A stretch of 64,000 nt of DNA from Roseburia sp. (lineage in GTDB: Bacteria; Bacillota; Clostridia; Lachnospirales; Lachnospiraceae). The notes beneath the pieces are model-generated. The model saw nothing but the letters and a program-made list of their open reading frames with translations. It had not been told where the DNA came from and made no database searches. Shown here one piece after another: positions 8,241 to 18,355 of the stretch (the first letter of the stretch is position 1; each line of letters begins with the position of its first letter). The stretch spans positions 186,001 to 250,000 of the forward strand of contig JAPFDX010000001.1 of NCBI GenBank assembly GCA_026168605.1, in the 5' to 3' direction. The translations under genes were made by a program, and so were the position numbers.

Positions 8241-9317
8241 GAGCAGATGTCTGACATACTGCGTCTGTAATGCGGGATCTGCGGTAAATTCCTCCGTGAG
8301 CGCAAAATAGCTTTTGCGGTCTTTTCTGTTTTTGCGGAATGCAGGGGTAAACAGATCCCCGTACTGCGGCAGGAAGATGGCGTGTTTGCGTGTATAGCAG
8401 TCCGCGGCGGTTGCCTGCCTGCGGTGTTCTCTGTCAACCCCGGTGGCGAGACTTTTTAATACGGCGCAGTCCTCCCCTGGCAGATAATAGTAATCCTTCG
8501 GATGGTCAAAGTAAAAGCGCAGCTCCCCGTCAAGCAGCCGGACGCAGAGCTTTGCATCCGTGTGGCGGAAAGTCAGATAGCAGTCGTCGAAACGGTAGGA
8601 GAGCGGCTTGGGGAACGGGCTGTCGCAGGCTAAGGTAAAGATCAGTTCTTTTCCGATGGTTCCGTCCGGGCCATGCGTCTCGTTCGCCTCGATGCCCGCG
8701 ACGGTACAACCGCCTGCGAGCATATCCCGGTAGGAGAGGAGCGAAAGCAGGCGCGGCATATACAGAACATCCTCGTAGTTGTGCTGCAGGAGCAGAGAAA
8801 GCGCCTCCCTGGACGGGCGCGCAGTATAATTCTTGTAAACCTCGATCAGTTCGCCGCCGGAAAACAAGTCTTCGCGGTCGATCCCCAGAAAAATTTCAAT
8901 CGATTTCTGCTTGAAACTCGGAAGCGCCAGCAGTGTTTTTAGTTGCGAGACCTCCTTGTAAATGTCGAGGCAGGCGTGGTTCTCGAACGGGGAGGGGACG
9001 CCAAGACTCTGGCATTTTGCCTTCAGGTAGGGAATGTCAAATCCGACGCCGTTGAAGGTGAGGATGGTCTCCTTTTTGGCAAGCAGTGCGAAAAACGCGT
9101 CCAAAACCTCGCTCTCCCCGGCAGTGGATTCGGCAAAAAACTGGTCGAGACAGAGTGTGTCCCCACGCCGCGTGGCGCAGCCGATCAGATAGAGACTGGT
9201 GCGCGCGGGGGAAAAGCCTGTCGTCTCGATGTCAAAAAAGATTGCGGATTCCGTAAAATAGCGGTTGACGGATGCGTCCGAAAAGTCAAAGGCAAGCTCT
9301 TTGTGCTCTGTGATCAT
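8190..9317 (-). CDS. Ribonuclease H-like/3'-5' exonuclease domain protein (YprB family)
   Basis: FFDIETTGFSPARTSLYLIGCATRRGD..LTFNGVGFDIPYL..NYEDVLYMPRL; start at ATG 9317 after gaggaac. Confidence 0.85.
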   Translation of the reverse strand: MITEHKELAFDFSDASVNRYFTESAIFFDIETTGFSPARTSLYLIGCATRRGDTLCLDQFFAESTAGESEVLDAFFALLAKKETILTFNGVGFDIPYLKAKCQSLGVPSPFENHACLDIYKEVSQLKTLLALPSFKQKSIEIFLGIDREDLFSGGELIEVYKNYTARPSREALSLLLQHNYEDVLYMPRLLSLLSYRDMLAGGCTVAGIEANETHGPDGTIGKELIFTLACDSPFPKPLSYRFDDCYLTFRHTDAKLCVRLLDGELRFYFDHPKDYYYLPGEDCAVLKSLATGVDREHRRQATAADCYTRKHAIFLPQYGDLFTPAFRKNRKDRKSYFALTEEFTADPALQTQYVRHLLSHMDARRPPLKKDGNV

Positions 9318-9430
9318 GCGGGTTCCTCCATTTCTGTCACGATAGGATAATTGTGTATAGTATAGCATAGCATAGATATTGTCTGTTTGTGAAATATTTG
9401 TCAGGGAGTTTTTGAAAAAATACAAAAAAT

Positions 9431-9461
9431 TTGTCCAATTTTCGGAGGTTTGTGCTATAAT
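9431..9461 (+). promoter_or_regulatory. Candidate promoter of the rnf operon
   Basis: TTGTCC - 19 bp - TATAAT with extended -10 TGc. Confidence 0.45.
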
Positions 9462-9508
9462 CTATAAGATAGTAATAAAATACTGATAAGAGAAAGTGGG
9501 GCACGAAA

Positions 9509-10828
9509 ATGGGTTCAAAAACATTTAAAGGTGGCGTCCATCCTTATGAAGGAAAGGAACTGGCGAAAGATCAGCCGATCACAGAGGTTTTGCCCAAAGG
9601 TGATCTGGTCTATCCTTTGTCGCAGCATATCGGCGCGCCAGCCACTCCGATTGTGGCAGTCGGTGATAAAGTGCAGAAAGGACAGAAGATTGCAGAGGCG
9701 GGCGGCTTTGTGTCATCCCCGGTCTATGCGTCTGCATCCGGCACGGTAAAAGCGATCGAGCCGCGGCGTGTGGCGGTCGGCGATATGGTGAATTCCATTG
9801 TGGTTGAAAACGACGGTGCGTTTACCGAGGTGTCATATACGGTGTGTGACGATGTGACGGCACTGTCAAAGGAAGAGATCATTGAAAAAGTAAAAGAAGC
9901 CGGGGTTGTCGGCATGGGCGGCGCGGGATTCCCGACGCACGTCAAGCTCTCGCCGAAGGAGCCGGAAAAGATCGAGTACATCATTGCAAACTGTGCAGAG
10001 TGTGAGCCGTACCTGACGGCGGATTACAGGCGTATGCTTGAGAATCCCGAGGAGCTGGTCTCCGGTATGAAGATCATTTTACAGTTGTTTGACCATGCGC
10101 AGGGTGTGCTTGCCATCGAGGATAATAAACCGGACTGTATCGAAAAACTGACCGAGCTTGTGAAGGATGAGCCGCGCATCAGTGTGTGCGCGCTGCAGAC
10201 GAAGTATCCGCAGGGCGGTGAGCGCCAGCTCATCTACGCGGTGACAAAGCGCGCGATCAACTCGAAGATGCTTCCGGCGGACGCGGGCTGTATCGTGGAC
10301 AATGTGGAGACGATCATTGCGGTACACAATGCCGTGAAGCTTGGAAAACCGGTGACGAACCGTGTTGCCACGATCACGGGCGATGCGATCGAGAACCCGG
10401 GTAACTTCCTGTACAGTATCGGTACGAGCTACACAGAGCTGGTGGAGGCGGCGGGAGGCTTTAAAGAGCAGCCCGAAAAGATCATTTCCGGAGGTCCGAT
10501 GATGGGATTTGCGATGTTTGGTCTGGATATCCCGACGACCAAGACGTCATCCTCCCTGCTCTGCCTGACAAAGGACGAGGTTTCCGCGATGGAGCCGACC
10601 GCGTGCATCAACTGCGGACGCTGCGTGGAGGTCTGCCCGGAGCTTTTGGTTCCATCCCGTCTGTCGAAGTTTGCAGACCGCGGTCTTGGCGAGACGTTTG
10701 AGAAGTGGAACGGTCTGGAGTGCATCGAGTGCGGAAGCTGCAGCTTTATCTGTCCGGCGAGAAAACAGCTTGCGCAGTCCATCAAGACGATGAAAAAGCA
10801 GGTGCTTGCGGCAAAGCGCAAGAAATAA
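9509..10828 (+). CDS. rnfC: Rnf electron transport complex subunit C
   Basis: FKGGVHPYEGKELAKDQPI..GMGGAGFPTHVKL..CINCGRCVEVCP, CIECGSCSFICP. Confidence 0.96.
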   Translation: MGSKTFKGGVHPYEGKELAKDQPITEVLPKGDLVYPLSQHIGAPATPIVAVGDKVQKGQKIAEAGGFVSSPVYASASGTVKAIEPRRVAVGDMVNSIVVENDGAFTEVSYTVCDDVTALSKEEIIEKVKEAGVVGMGGAGFPTHVKLSPKEPEKIEYIIANCAECEPYLTADYRRMLENPEELVSGMKIILQLFDHAQGVLAIEDNKPDCIEKLTELVKDEPRISVCALQTKYPQGGERQLIYAVTKRAINSKMLPADAGCIVDNVETIIAVHNAVKLGKPVTNRVATITGDAIENPGNFLYSIGTSYTELVEAAGGFKEQPEKIISGGPMMGFAMFGLDIPTTKTSSSLLCLTKDEVSAMEPTACINCGRCVEVCPELLVPSRLSKFADRGLGETFEKWNGLECIECGSCSFICPARKQLAQSIKTMKKQVLAAKRKK

Positions 10829-10862
10829 CACATATTAAGAGAAAAGAAAGAGGTGGATTATT

Positions 10863-11813
10863 GTGAGTGATTTATATCATGTTTCATCATCACCACACGT
10901 GCGTGCCAAGGACACGACAAGCCGCATCATGCTGTATGTAATCATTGCATTGCTGCCTGCGAGTCTGTTTGGTATTTATAATTTTGGAATAAGAGCGTTA
11001 CTTGTGATCGTAGCAACGATCTCAAGCTGTCTGATCTCCGAGATCCTTTACAATATGATTGTACATAAAAAACAGACGATCGACGACCTGAGTGCGGTCG
11101 TTACCGGACTTTTGCTGGCGTTAAACCTTCCGGTGACGCTCCCTCTGTGGGAGGCGGCGATTGGCGGTGCGTTTGCGATCATTTTTGTGAAATGTCTGTT
11201 TGGCGGTCTGGGTCAGAACTTTATGAACCCGGCGCTCGGCGCAAGATGTTTCCTTCTGATCGCATTTGCGGCTGATATGACCAATTTTGTGACGGACACC
11301 TACACGGGTGCGACACCGCTTGCGGCAATGCGTAACGGCGAGGCAGTCAACACGATGGATATGCTGATCGGACGTACCGGGGGAACGATCGGAGAGACCT
11401 CGGCGATCGCGATTCTGATCGGCGCGATCTTTATGATCCTGATGGGCGTGATCGACCTTAAGATTCCGGCGTCCTATATCATTTCGTTTGTGGTATTTAT
11501 GGTACTGTTCGGCGGACATGGTCTCGACGGCAATTTCATCACCGCACAGCTCTGCGGTGGCGGTCTCATGCTGGGTGCATTTTTCATGGCAACCGACTAT
11601 GTGACGTCCCCGATCACGCCAAGAGGACAGATCATCTTTGGTATCTGCTGCGGTATCCTGACAGGTTTGTTCCGTACGTTTGGCGCAAACGCCGAAGGTG
11701 TTTCCTTTGCGATCATCTTAAGCAACCTGCTTGTGCCGATGATCGAGAAGCTTACCATTCCGAGAGCATTCGGTCAGGTAAAAGCAGCGAAGAAAGAGGA
11801 AGGGGGCAAATAG
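10863..11813 (+). CDS. rnfD: Rnf complex subunit D
   Basis: SSSPHVRAKDTTSRIM..FMNPALGARCFLL..DTYTGATPLAAMR (flavinylation motif); operon position. Confidence 0.95.
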   Translation: MSDLYHVSSSPHVRAKDTTSRIMLYVIIALLPASLFGIYNFGIRALLVIVATISSCLISEILYNMIVHKKQTIDDLSAVVTGLLLALNLPVTLPLWEAAIGGAFAIIFVKCLFGGLGQNFMNPALGARCFLLIAFAADMTNFVTDTYTGATPLAAMRNGEAVNTMDMLIGRTGGTIGETSAIAILIGAIFMILMGVIDLKIPASYIISFVVFMVLFGGHGLDGNFITAQLCGGGLMLGAFFMATDYVTSPITPRGQIIFGICCGILTGLFRTFGANAEGVSFAIILSNLLVPMIEKLTIPRAFGQVKAAKKEEGGK

Positions 11814-11814
11814 A

Positions 11815-12426
11815 ATGAACAAAAAGATTGTACATGACGCGTTAATTTTATTTGCTTTTACCGTTGTGCTTGGACTTTTGCTTGGTGTCGTATACGGGAT
11901 CACAAAAGACCCGATCGCAAAGGTAAATTACGAGAAAACACAGAAGGCCTACAAGGAGGTGTTTGAGGATGCCGCTTCCTTTGAGGCATATGCGGGTTTT
12001 GACGCGGATGCTGCGAACACCCTGATGGCAGAGAATGGTTTTGAGGATGAGATCGAGGATGCGCAGGTGGCAAAGGACGCTTCGGGCAATGTGCTCGGCT
12101 ATGTCATCACGGTGACCGCGAAGGATGCGAGCCAGTCTACAATCACCTTCTCTGTGGGAATCCGCAATGACGGAACGGTCAACGGCTATTCCATCACATC
12201 GATCGCGGAGACCCCGGGACTTGGTATGAAAGCGGCAGAGGAAGCCTTTTACAGCCAGTTTGAGGGGAAAAAGGTAGATGCGTTTACGGTTGTGAAATCT
12301 GCTCCGGCGGCGGACAATGAGATCGAATCCATTTCCGGTTCCACGATCACATCCGATGCGATGGCAAACGGTGTGAATGCCTGCATTGTCTACTTCCAGA
12401 ATGTATTGGCAGGAGGTGCAGAATAA
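11815..12426 (+). CDS. rnfG: Rnf complex subunit G
   Basis: FMN-binding domain, ETPGLG, ESISGSTITSDAM (SGATxT-like FMN attachment); operon position. Confidence 0.94.
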   Translation: MNKKIVHDALILFAFTVVLGLLLGVVYGITKDPIAKVNYEKTQKAYKEVFEDAASFEAYAGFDADAANTLMAENGFEDEIEDAQVAKDASGNVLGYVITVTAKDASQSTITFSVGIRNDGTVNGYSITSIAETPGLGMKAAEEAFYSQFEGKKVDAFTVVKSAPAADNEIESISGSTITSDAMANGVNACIVYFQNVLAGGAE

Positions 12427-13211
12427 TGAAAACAAATATAGAACGTTTAATGAATGGTCTGATCAAGGAGAACCCGACCTTTGTCCTGATGCTCGGTATG
12501 TGTCCGACACTGGCGGTAACCTCCTCCGCGATCAATGGTCTTGGTATGGGACTTTCCACGACAGTGGTGCTGGTTTTTTCCAATCTGCTGATCTCTGCAT
12601 TCCGCAAGGTGATCCCGAACGGCGTGCGTATGCCGGCGTTTATCGTGATCGTGGCGTCCCTCGTGACAATGGTACAGTTTATCATGAATGCGTATACACC
12701 GAGTCTGTCTGACAGTCTTGGCGTGTACATTCCGCTGATCGTTGTAAACTGTATTATCTTAGGTCGTGCCGAGAGCTATGCCTCCAAGAACCCGGTTGTT
12801 CCGTCCATCTTTGACGGTATCGGTATGGGACTTGGATTTACGGTCGGTCTTACCTCCATCGGTCTGCTGCGTGAGATCCTCGGTGCAGGTCAGGTTTTTG
12901 GTATGCAGGTACTGCCGCTTGCTGACAAGGCAAACGGCGTGGCAGGCTTTACGCCGATCACTATCTTTGTCATGGCGCCGGGAGCATTCCTCGTGCTGGC
13001 GTGTCTCGTTGCAGTGATGAACATTGTGCGTGCGAAGATGGATGCGAAGGGTAAGCCGCTTGCAGAGCCGTCCGGCTGTCTGTCCGGCGACTGCGCACAC
13101 TGCGGACAGTCCGCAATGTGTACGGGACGCAGCGCAGAGGCTGCTGCGGAGGCGGTCACGGCAAAGGCGGAGAAGGCAAAAGCAGAGGAATCTGCGGGAA
13201 AGACAGAATAG
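12426..13211 (+). CDS. rnfE: Rnf complex subunit E with Cys-rich C-terminal extension
   Basis: LMNGLIKENPTFVLMLGMCPTLAVTSSAINGLGMG; extension CLSGDCAHCGQSAMC. Confidence 0.94.
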   Translation: MKTNIERLMNGLIKENPTFVLMLGMCPTLAVTSSAINGLGMGLSTTVVLVFSNLLISAFRKVIPNGVRMPAFIVIVASLVTMVQFIMNAYTPSLSDSLGVYIPLIVVNCIILGRAESYASKNPVVPSIFDGIGMGLGFTVGLTSIGLLREILGAGQVFGMQVLPLADKANGVAGFTPITIFVMAPGAFLVLACLVAVMNIVRAKMDAKGKPLAEPSGCLSGDCAHCGQSAMCTGRSAEAAAEAVTAKAEKAKAEESAGKTE

Positions 13212-13225
13212 GAGGATAGATACAG

Positions 13226-13822
13226 ATGAAAGAATTACTTTTAATTGCAGTCGGTTCCGCGATTGTCAATAATGTTGTGCTGAGTCAGTTTCTTGGTATC
13301 TGTCCGTTCTTAGGTGTATCCAAGAAGACAGAGACCGCAGCCGGTATGGGTGGAGCCGTTGTGTTCGTTATCACGATCTCATCCTTTGTGACGGCGGTGA
13401 TCTACAAATATGTCCTTGCGAATGAGTTTCTGCGCAGCAAGGGGATCGACCTGACTTACCTGCAGACCATCGTGTTCATTCTGGTGATCGCAGCGCTTGT
13501 ACAGTTCGTTGAGATGTTCTTAAAGAAGAATATGCCGCCTCTCTATGAGAGTCTTGGCGTATATCTTCCTCTGATCACGACAAACTGTGCCGTACTCGGC
13601 GTGGCGCTGACGAACGTGACCAAAGAGTACAACATTTTAGAGAGTGTGGTCAACGGCTTTGCGACGGCAACCGGATTTTTGATCGCGATCGTGATCATGG
13701 CGGGTCTGCGTGAGAAGATTGAATACAACGATATTCCGAAGCCATTTCAGGGCACGGCGATCGTGCTTGTCACAGCCTGTCTAATGTCGATTGCCTTTAT
13801 GGGCTTCTCAGGAATGATTTAA
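13226..13822 (+). CDS. rnfA: Rnf complex subunit A
   Basis: AVGSAIVNNVVLSQFLGICPFLGVSKK..LGVYLPLITTNCAVLGVAL. Confidence 0.96.
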   Translation: MKELLLIAVGSAIVNNVVLSQFLGICPFLGVSKKTETAAGMGGAVVFVITISSFVTAVIYKYVLANEFLRSKGIDLTYLQTIVFILVIAALVQFVEMFLKKNMPPLYESLGVYLPLITTNCAVLGVALTNVTKEYNILESVVNGFATATGFLIAIVIMAGLREKIEYNDIPKPFQGTAIVLVTACLMSIAFMGFSGMI

Positions 13823-13835
13823 GGGGGAACTGGCG

Positions 13836-14627
13836 ATGAACATTACAGCAATTTTAGTTGCAGCCGCCGTTGTCGGCGGTGTAGGTATCCTGATAGGATT
13901 TTTCCTCGGCATCTCAGGAGAAAAGTTTAAGGTGGAAGTGGACGAGAGGGAGACGGCGATTTTGGACGTTCTTCCGGGAAATAACTGCGGTGGATGCGGT
14001 TACGCCGGATGCTCCGGTCTGGCGGCGGCGATCGTAGCGGGCGAGGCCCCGGTGGGACAGTGTCCGGTCGGCGGCGCTCCGGTGGCGGAGAAGATCGGCG
14101 AGATCATGGGCGTTGAGGCGGAGAGCGGCGCGCGTCAGGTCGCATTTGTCAAATGTGCCGGCACCTGCGAGAAGGCGGGAACGGATTATGTGTACACCGG
14201 AAATGAGGACTGTGCGGCGATGGCTTTCGTGCCAAACGGCGGTCCGAAATCATGTAATTATGGCTGCCTCGGCTATGGAAGCTGTGTGAAGGCGTGTCCG
14301 TTTGACGCGATCCATATCGTGGACGGCATTGCACTGGTCGACAAGGAGGCCTGCAAGGCGTGCGGAAAATGTATCGATGCCTGCCCGAAGCACCTGATCG
14401 AGTTCGTACCGTATGAGGCGAAGCATATCGTTCAGTGCAGCTCGAAGGATAAAGGAAAGGATGTCATGAAGGCGTGCTCCGTGGGATGTATCGGATGCCA
14501 TCTTTGTGAAAAGAATTGTCCGTCAGATGCGGTTCATGTGGTAGACAATATCGCATATATCGATCAGACGAAATGTACCGGATGTGGTATCTGTGCACAA
14601 AAGTGCCCGAAACATATTATTTTATAG
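13836..14627 (+). CDS. rnfB: Rnf complex subunit B (polyferredoxin)
   Basis: NNCGGCGYAGCSGLAAAIV..CPVGG plus several CxxCxxCxxxCP clusters. Confidence 0.96.
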   Translation: MNITAILVAAAVVGGVGILIGFFLGISGEKFKVEVDERETAILDVLPGNNCGGCGYAGCSGLAAAIVAGEAPVGQCPVGGAPVAEKIGEIMGVEAESGARQVAFVKCAGTCEKAGTDYVYTGNEDCAAMAFVPNGGPKSCNYGCLGYGSCVKACPFDAIHIVDGIALVDKEACKACGKCIDACPKHLIEFVPYEAKHIVQCSSKDKGKDVMKACSVGCIGCHLCEKNCPSDAVHVVDNIAYIDQTKCTGCGICAQKCPKHIIL

Positions 14628-14639
14628 GAGGAATTGCCT

Positions 14640-15413
14640 ATGTACCAAATTTCTAATTTTACGGACAATGATGACGTAAGGGTTTTATCTGAGCTGGGAG
14701 CCTTTCAGGTGATCGAGTACCAGCGCGATCTGAGTGTCTCGCCGGGATCTGCGGTCACAGCCTATTACAGCGCGCAGATGAATGTGAAAAAGCGTCAGCT
14801 TGTCTGCCATCTGCACAAGTCCCACGTGGCGATCCAGGCGGGGGCTATGCAGTGGATGCTCGGCAACGTCAATGCCACCACCGGCGTCAAGGGTGTCGGC
14901 GATTTTCTGGGGAAGGCTGTCCGCGGCAAAGCGAGCGGTGAGTCTGCCATCAAGCCGGAATACACGGGAGACGGCGTTCTGGTGCTTGAGCCGACCTACA
15001 AGCATCTCATACTGATGGATGCGGCTGCATGGGGCGGTGGAGTAGTGCTCGACGACGGTCTGTTTCTGGCGTGCGAGTCCACACTGCAGCACAAGGCAGT
15101 GATGCGCTCCAATTTTTCTTCCGCTGTGGCGGGCGGCGAGGGCTTGTTCAATTTAAGTCTCAACGGCAACGGCGTATTCTGTATCGAGTCCGAATGTCCC
15201 AAGGAGGAGTTGATTGAGATCACGCTCCAGAATGATGTTCTGAAGGTGGATGGAAACTATGCGATCGCATGGAGTAGAACGCTTGATTTTACGGTGGAGC
15301 GTTCCGGCAAGAGCCTGATCGGTTCGGCTGCCTCCGGCGAGGGTCTTGTCAATGTCTACCGTGGAAGCGGCAAGGTTCTGATGATGCCTACTGCGAAAAT
15401 GCCAAATATCTAA
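14640..15413 (+). CDS. AIM24 family protein
   Basis: LSVSPGSAVTAYYSAQMNVKKRQL..GVGDFLGKAVRGK..VLEPTYKHLILMD; ATG at 14640 after aggagg. Confidence 0.8.
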   Translation: MYQISNFTDNDDVRVLSELGAFQVIEYQRDLSVSPGSAVTAYYSAQMNVKKRQLVCHLHKSHVAIQAGAMQWMLGNVNATTGVKGVGDFLGKAVRGKASGESAIKPEYTGDGVLVLEPTYKHLILMDAAAWGGGVVLDDGLFLACESTLQHKAVMRSNFSSAVAGGEGLFNLSLNGNGVFCIESECPKEELIEITLQNDVLKVDGNYAIAWSRTLDFTVERSGKSLIGSAASGEGLVNVYRGSGKVLMMPTAKMPNI

Positions 15414-15417
15414 AAAC

Positions 15418-15456
15418 AAAAATCCGGCAGGGGAGTTGTTCCCTTACCGGATTTTA
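15418..15456 (+). terminator. Rho-independent terminator
   Basis: AAATCCGG..GGGGA..TCCC..CCGGATTTT. Confidence 0.7.
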
Positions 15457-15514
15457 TAACTTTCTGTGAGAAGAACTTATAGAGATTCACATGATGGAGC
15501 ACCCGAGGTAAAAA

Positions 15515-16039
15515 ATGAAGATAATATTAAAGAAGGAATTATCCGGCAGGATTTTGGACATTGGCGGAGGCGGTGAAGGTGTGATAGGGAGGCTTTATCA
15601 CGAACAGGTGACAGCCATTGACAACCGGCAGGAGGAACTGGATGAAACGCCGTCTGGATTTGAGAAGGTGCTGATGGACGCTACGGATTTGGATTACGCG
15701 GACGGCAGCTTCAACCATGTAACCTGCTTTTTTACCCTGATGTATATGACCGCCGCTGAACAGAGACAGTGTATTCTGGAGGCAGCGCGGGTTCTGAAAA
15801 AGGGCGGTGCACTTCATATATGGGACTGTGACATTGTTTCTGCATATCCCGAGCCGTTTTGTGTGGACGTGGAAATCTGCTTGCCCGCCGAGCATATTTC
15901 CACGACTTATGGCATCGGAAAGCTGGATTGCCAGGATATGGCGTCGTTTTCGGTGCTTTGTATGGAGGCGGGGCTGACTCTTGTTTGCAGGCAAAGCAAA
16001 GGTGGATCTTTTTATCTGAAATTCCTCAAGTTTTCCTGA
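15515..16039 (+). CDS. Class I SAM-dependent methyltransferase
   Basis: RILDIGGGGEGVIGRLY..DATDLDYADGSFNHVTCFFTLMYM. Confidence 0.85.
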   Translation: MKIILKKELSGRILDIGGGGEGVIGRLYHEQVTAIDNRQEELDETPSGFEKVLMDATDLDYADGSFNHVTCFFTLMYMTAAEQRQCILEAARVLKKGGALHIWDCDIVSAYPEPFCVDVEICLPAEHISTTYGIGKLDCQDMASFSVLCMEAGLTLVCRQSKGGSFYLKFLKFS

Positions 16040-16048
16040 CAATACACT

Positions 16049-17077
16049 TTACGGTATCTCCTCAAACGGAATCTTCGTTCCAATCCCGGAACTGGTATGA
16101 AGCGCATAATCATCCGTGATAAAAATTGCCTCGGTATCCGGCAGGCGTTCCACGAGCGCCATGCCGTCGGAGAGACCGAGTGAGAAGCAGGTGGTGGAGA
16201 GCGCGTCGCCGTCGACAGAGCTGTCCGTGATAATAGTCACCCCAAGCAGGTCATTTTCGTAGGGATAACCGGTGGCGGTATCCAGGATATGGTGATAGCG
16301 CGTGCCATCCACCTCGAAATACCGCTCATAGACGCCGGAGGACACGACGGTCTCGTTGGTCACTTTTACAGTGGCAAGCGCTGTTCCGTCCTCGGCAAAA
16401 GGTTTCTGGATGCCGACGGTATAGGCGGAGCCGTCCTGTTTTGGTCCGAGGGCAAGAAAATTCCCACCGAGATTGATAAAACCGCTCGTAATCCCATTTT
16501 CATTCAGAAATTCTTTCATCCGGTCGGCGATGTAGCCTTTGGCGATGCCGCCGACGTCAATCTGTGTGTCGGGGTTTTTCAGAGAAACCTCATTTCCATT
16601 GATCCGGATATTGTGGTAATCGACTGTGTCACACGCAGCAGCAATCTCTCCTGCATTGGGAATCATCGATGCGTTTGTTTCCTCCAGTAACGCTTTTGTG
16701 GAAATATCCCAGAGATCTGAGAGTGTTCCGATGGCAATGTCAAAGGTTCCCTGACTCAGCTCCCCGTAGGCAATCCCCTGTTTCAGCAGTTCCACAGTCT
16801 CGTCACTGACTGTGACAGGCTTCCCGCCCGCATCGTTGATGCGCGCGATATCGCTGTCTGCAACCGTAGAGGAAAAGAGCGCTTCGTACTTTGCCGCAAG
16901 CGCAAAACAGTCGTCAAAAAGCTGTTCATCGACAGCCTCATAAATGGTAACGGAGATCACTGTGTTAAAATAGAAACCGGATCTGCTCACCGGCGCCGGA
17001 TCCTGCGCGCCGCATCCGGTCAGAAGCTGGCTGCATACGAGCGATGCCGCCAGAAAAAAAGCAGTTAATTTTCTCAT
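16049..17077 (-). CDS. apbE: FAD:protein FMN transferase (ApbE), lipoprotein
   Basis: Lipobox LLTGCG; DVGGIAKGYIADRM, INLGGNFLALG, TGYPYENDLLGVTI. Confidence 0.93.
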   Translation of the reverse strand: MRKLTAFFLAASLVCSQLLTGCGAQDPAPVSRSGFYFNTVISVTIYEAVDEQLFDDCFALAAKYEALFSSTVADSDIARINDAGGKPVTVSDETVELLKQGIAYGELSQGTFDIAIGTLSDLWDISTKALLEETNASMIPNAGEIAAACDTVDYHNIRINGNEVSLKNPDTQIDVGGIAKGYIADRMKEFLNENGITSGFINLGGNFLALGPKQDGSAYTVGIQKPFAEDGTALATVKVTNETVVSSGVYERYFEVDGTRYHHILDTATGYPYENDLLGVTIITDSSVDGDALSTTCFSLGLSDGMALVERLPDTEAIFITDDYALHTSSGIGTKIPFEEIP

Positions 17078-17268
17078 GATCGTGCCTCTGTCTCTTTAAA
17101 ATCGTAAATTCCTATAAAAATGTACCATAAAAAGGGGAATGGAACAATGAAATTTATGTAGAAATCATTTTGCCATTTCCGTGAAGATATGATAGAGTTA
17201 TACAGTATGAGGCGGTTTATTGCAATTTTAGCGATATGAGAATGGTTGTCTGGATAAGGGGTGGCGGA

Positions 17269-18120
17269 ATGGAACAGAGAAAGTTTCACTTCTGTGAGAG
17301 AAAGCGGGTTGTCGTCAAGATCGGTTCTTCTTCTCTTCACTATGAGGAGACGGGGAAATTAAATTTTACAAAGCTGGAGCGGCTGGTGCGGGAACTCTGC
17401 AACCTGAGAAACCGCGGCATGGATGTGTGTCTGGTGAGTTCCGGGGCGATCGCTGCCGGGAGACAGACGCTTGGCATGGAGGAGCGCCCGCGTGATATTT
17501 CCACGAAGCAGGCGTGTGCGGCGGTCGGGCAGGGGCGTCTGATGATGATTTACCAGAGGCTGTTTGGCGAGTACAACCAGGTTGCCGGGCAGGTGCTGAT
17601 GACGAAAAATACGATGGTGAACCCCATCTCGCGGGAGAATGCGAAGAATACGTTTGAGGAACTGTTCCGTCTGGGCGTGATCCCGATTGTCAATGAGAAT
17701 GATACCGTATCGACCTATGAGATGCAGTTTGGGGACAATGACACGCTCTCGGCGATCGTGACGTCGCTGGTCGGCGCGGACCTTCTGATCCTTCTGTCGG
17801 ACATCGACGGTCTGTTTACGGATGACCCACACAGAAATCCCGATGCGAAGCTCATCGAGGTGGTGGAGCACATGGACGCCTCCCTCTATGATATGGCGAA
17901 GGGTTCGACGGGAAGCGATGTGGGCACGGGCGGCATGGCGACAAAGCTTGCTGCCGCGAAGATCGCGACACATTCCGGCGCGGATATGGTGATCGCAAAC
18001 GGTGCGGATGTAGGGATTTTACATCATATTTTTGACGATTCCTTCCGGGGAACTGTTTTTCGGGCGGATAAGAGCGAGAGCTTTTGTATTGAAAATTTTA
18101 TTTTAGAGACGATAGGATAG
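17269..18120 (+). CDS. proB: Glutamate 5-kinase
   Basis: VVVKIGSSSLH..LVSSGAIAAGRQTLG..QVLMTKN..NENDTVS..GTGGMATKLAAA. Confidence 0.95.
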   Translation: MEQRKFHFCERKRVVVKIGSSSLHYEETGKLNFTKLERLVRELCNLRNRGMDVCLVSSGAIAAGRQTLGMEERPRDISTKQACAAVGQGRLMMIYQRLFGEYNQVAGQVLMTKNTMVNPISRENAKNTFEELFRLGVIPIVNENDTVSTYEMQFGDNDTLSAIVTSLVGADLLILLSDIDGLFTDDPHRNPDAKLIEVVEHMDASLYDMAKGSTGSDVGTGGMATKLAAAKIATHSGADMVIANGADVGILHHIFDDSFRGTVFRADKSESFCIENFILETIG

Positions 18121-18133
18121 ATGAGGGAGTCAT

Positions 18134-18355
18134 ATGGAACAGAAGCAGATCAACAGGATCAATGAATTATACCGCAAATCCAAGGCGGAGGGACTGACCG
18201 CGGAGGAGAAGAAGGAGCAGGAGCTTTTGAGGAAGCAGTTTATCGCAGATGTGCGCGGAAGTCTGACGGCGCAGCTCAACAATATCGACATGGTCATGGA
18301 GGACGGAACGGTCGAGAATCTCGGAGAAAAATATGGAAAGAAGTCTCTTTCCTAA
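18134..18355 (+). CDS. DUF896 family protein
   Basis: RINELYRKSKAEGLTAEEKKEQELLRKQFIADVRGSLTAQLNNI. Confidence 0.9.
   Translation: MEQKQINRINELYRKSKAEGLTAEEKKEQELLRKQFIADVRGSLTAQLNNIDMVMEDGTVENLGEKYGKKSLS

Noticed and set aside
9355-9380. tatagtatagcatagcatagata short tandem-like run
   Set aside because: Small AT-rich repetition, most likely the promoter region of the YprB-like gene; too short to call a repeat.
15515-15560. atccggcagg shared by the 15418 terminator and the methyltransferase start
   Set aside because: 10-nt match, probably chance; no extended similarity.
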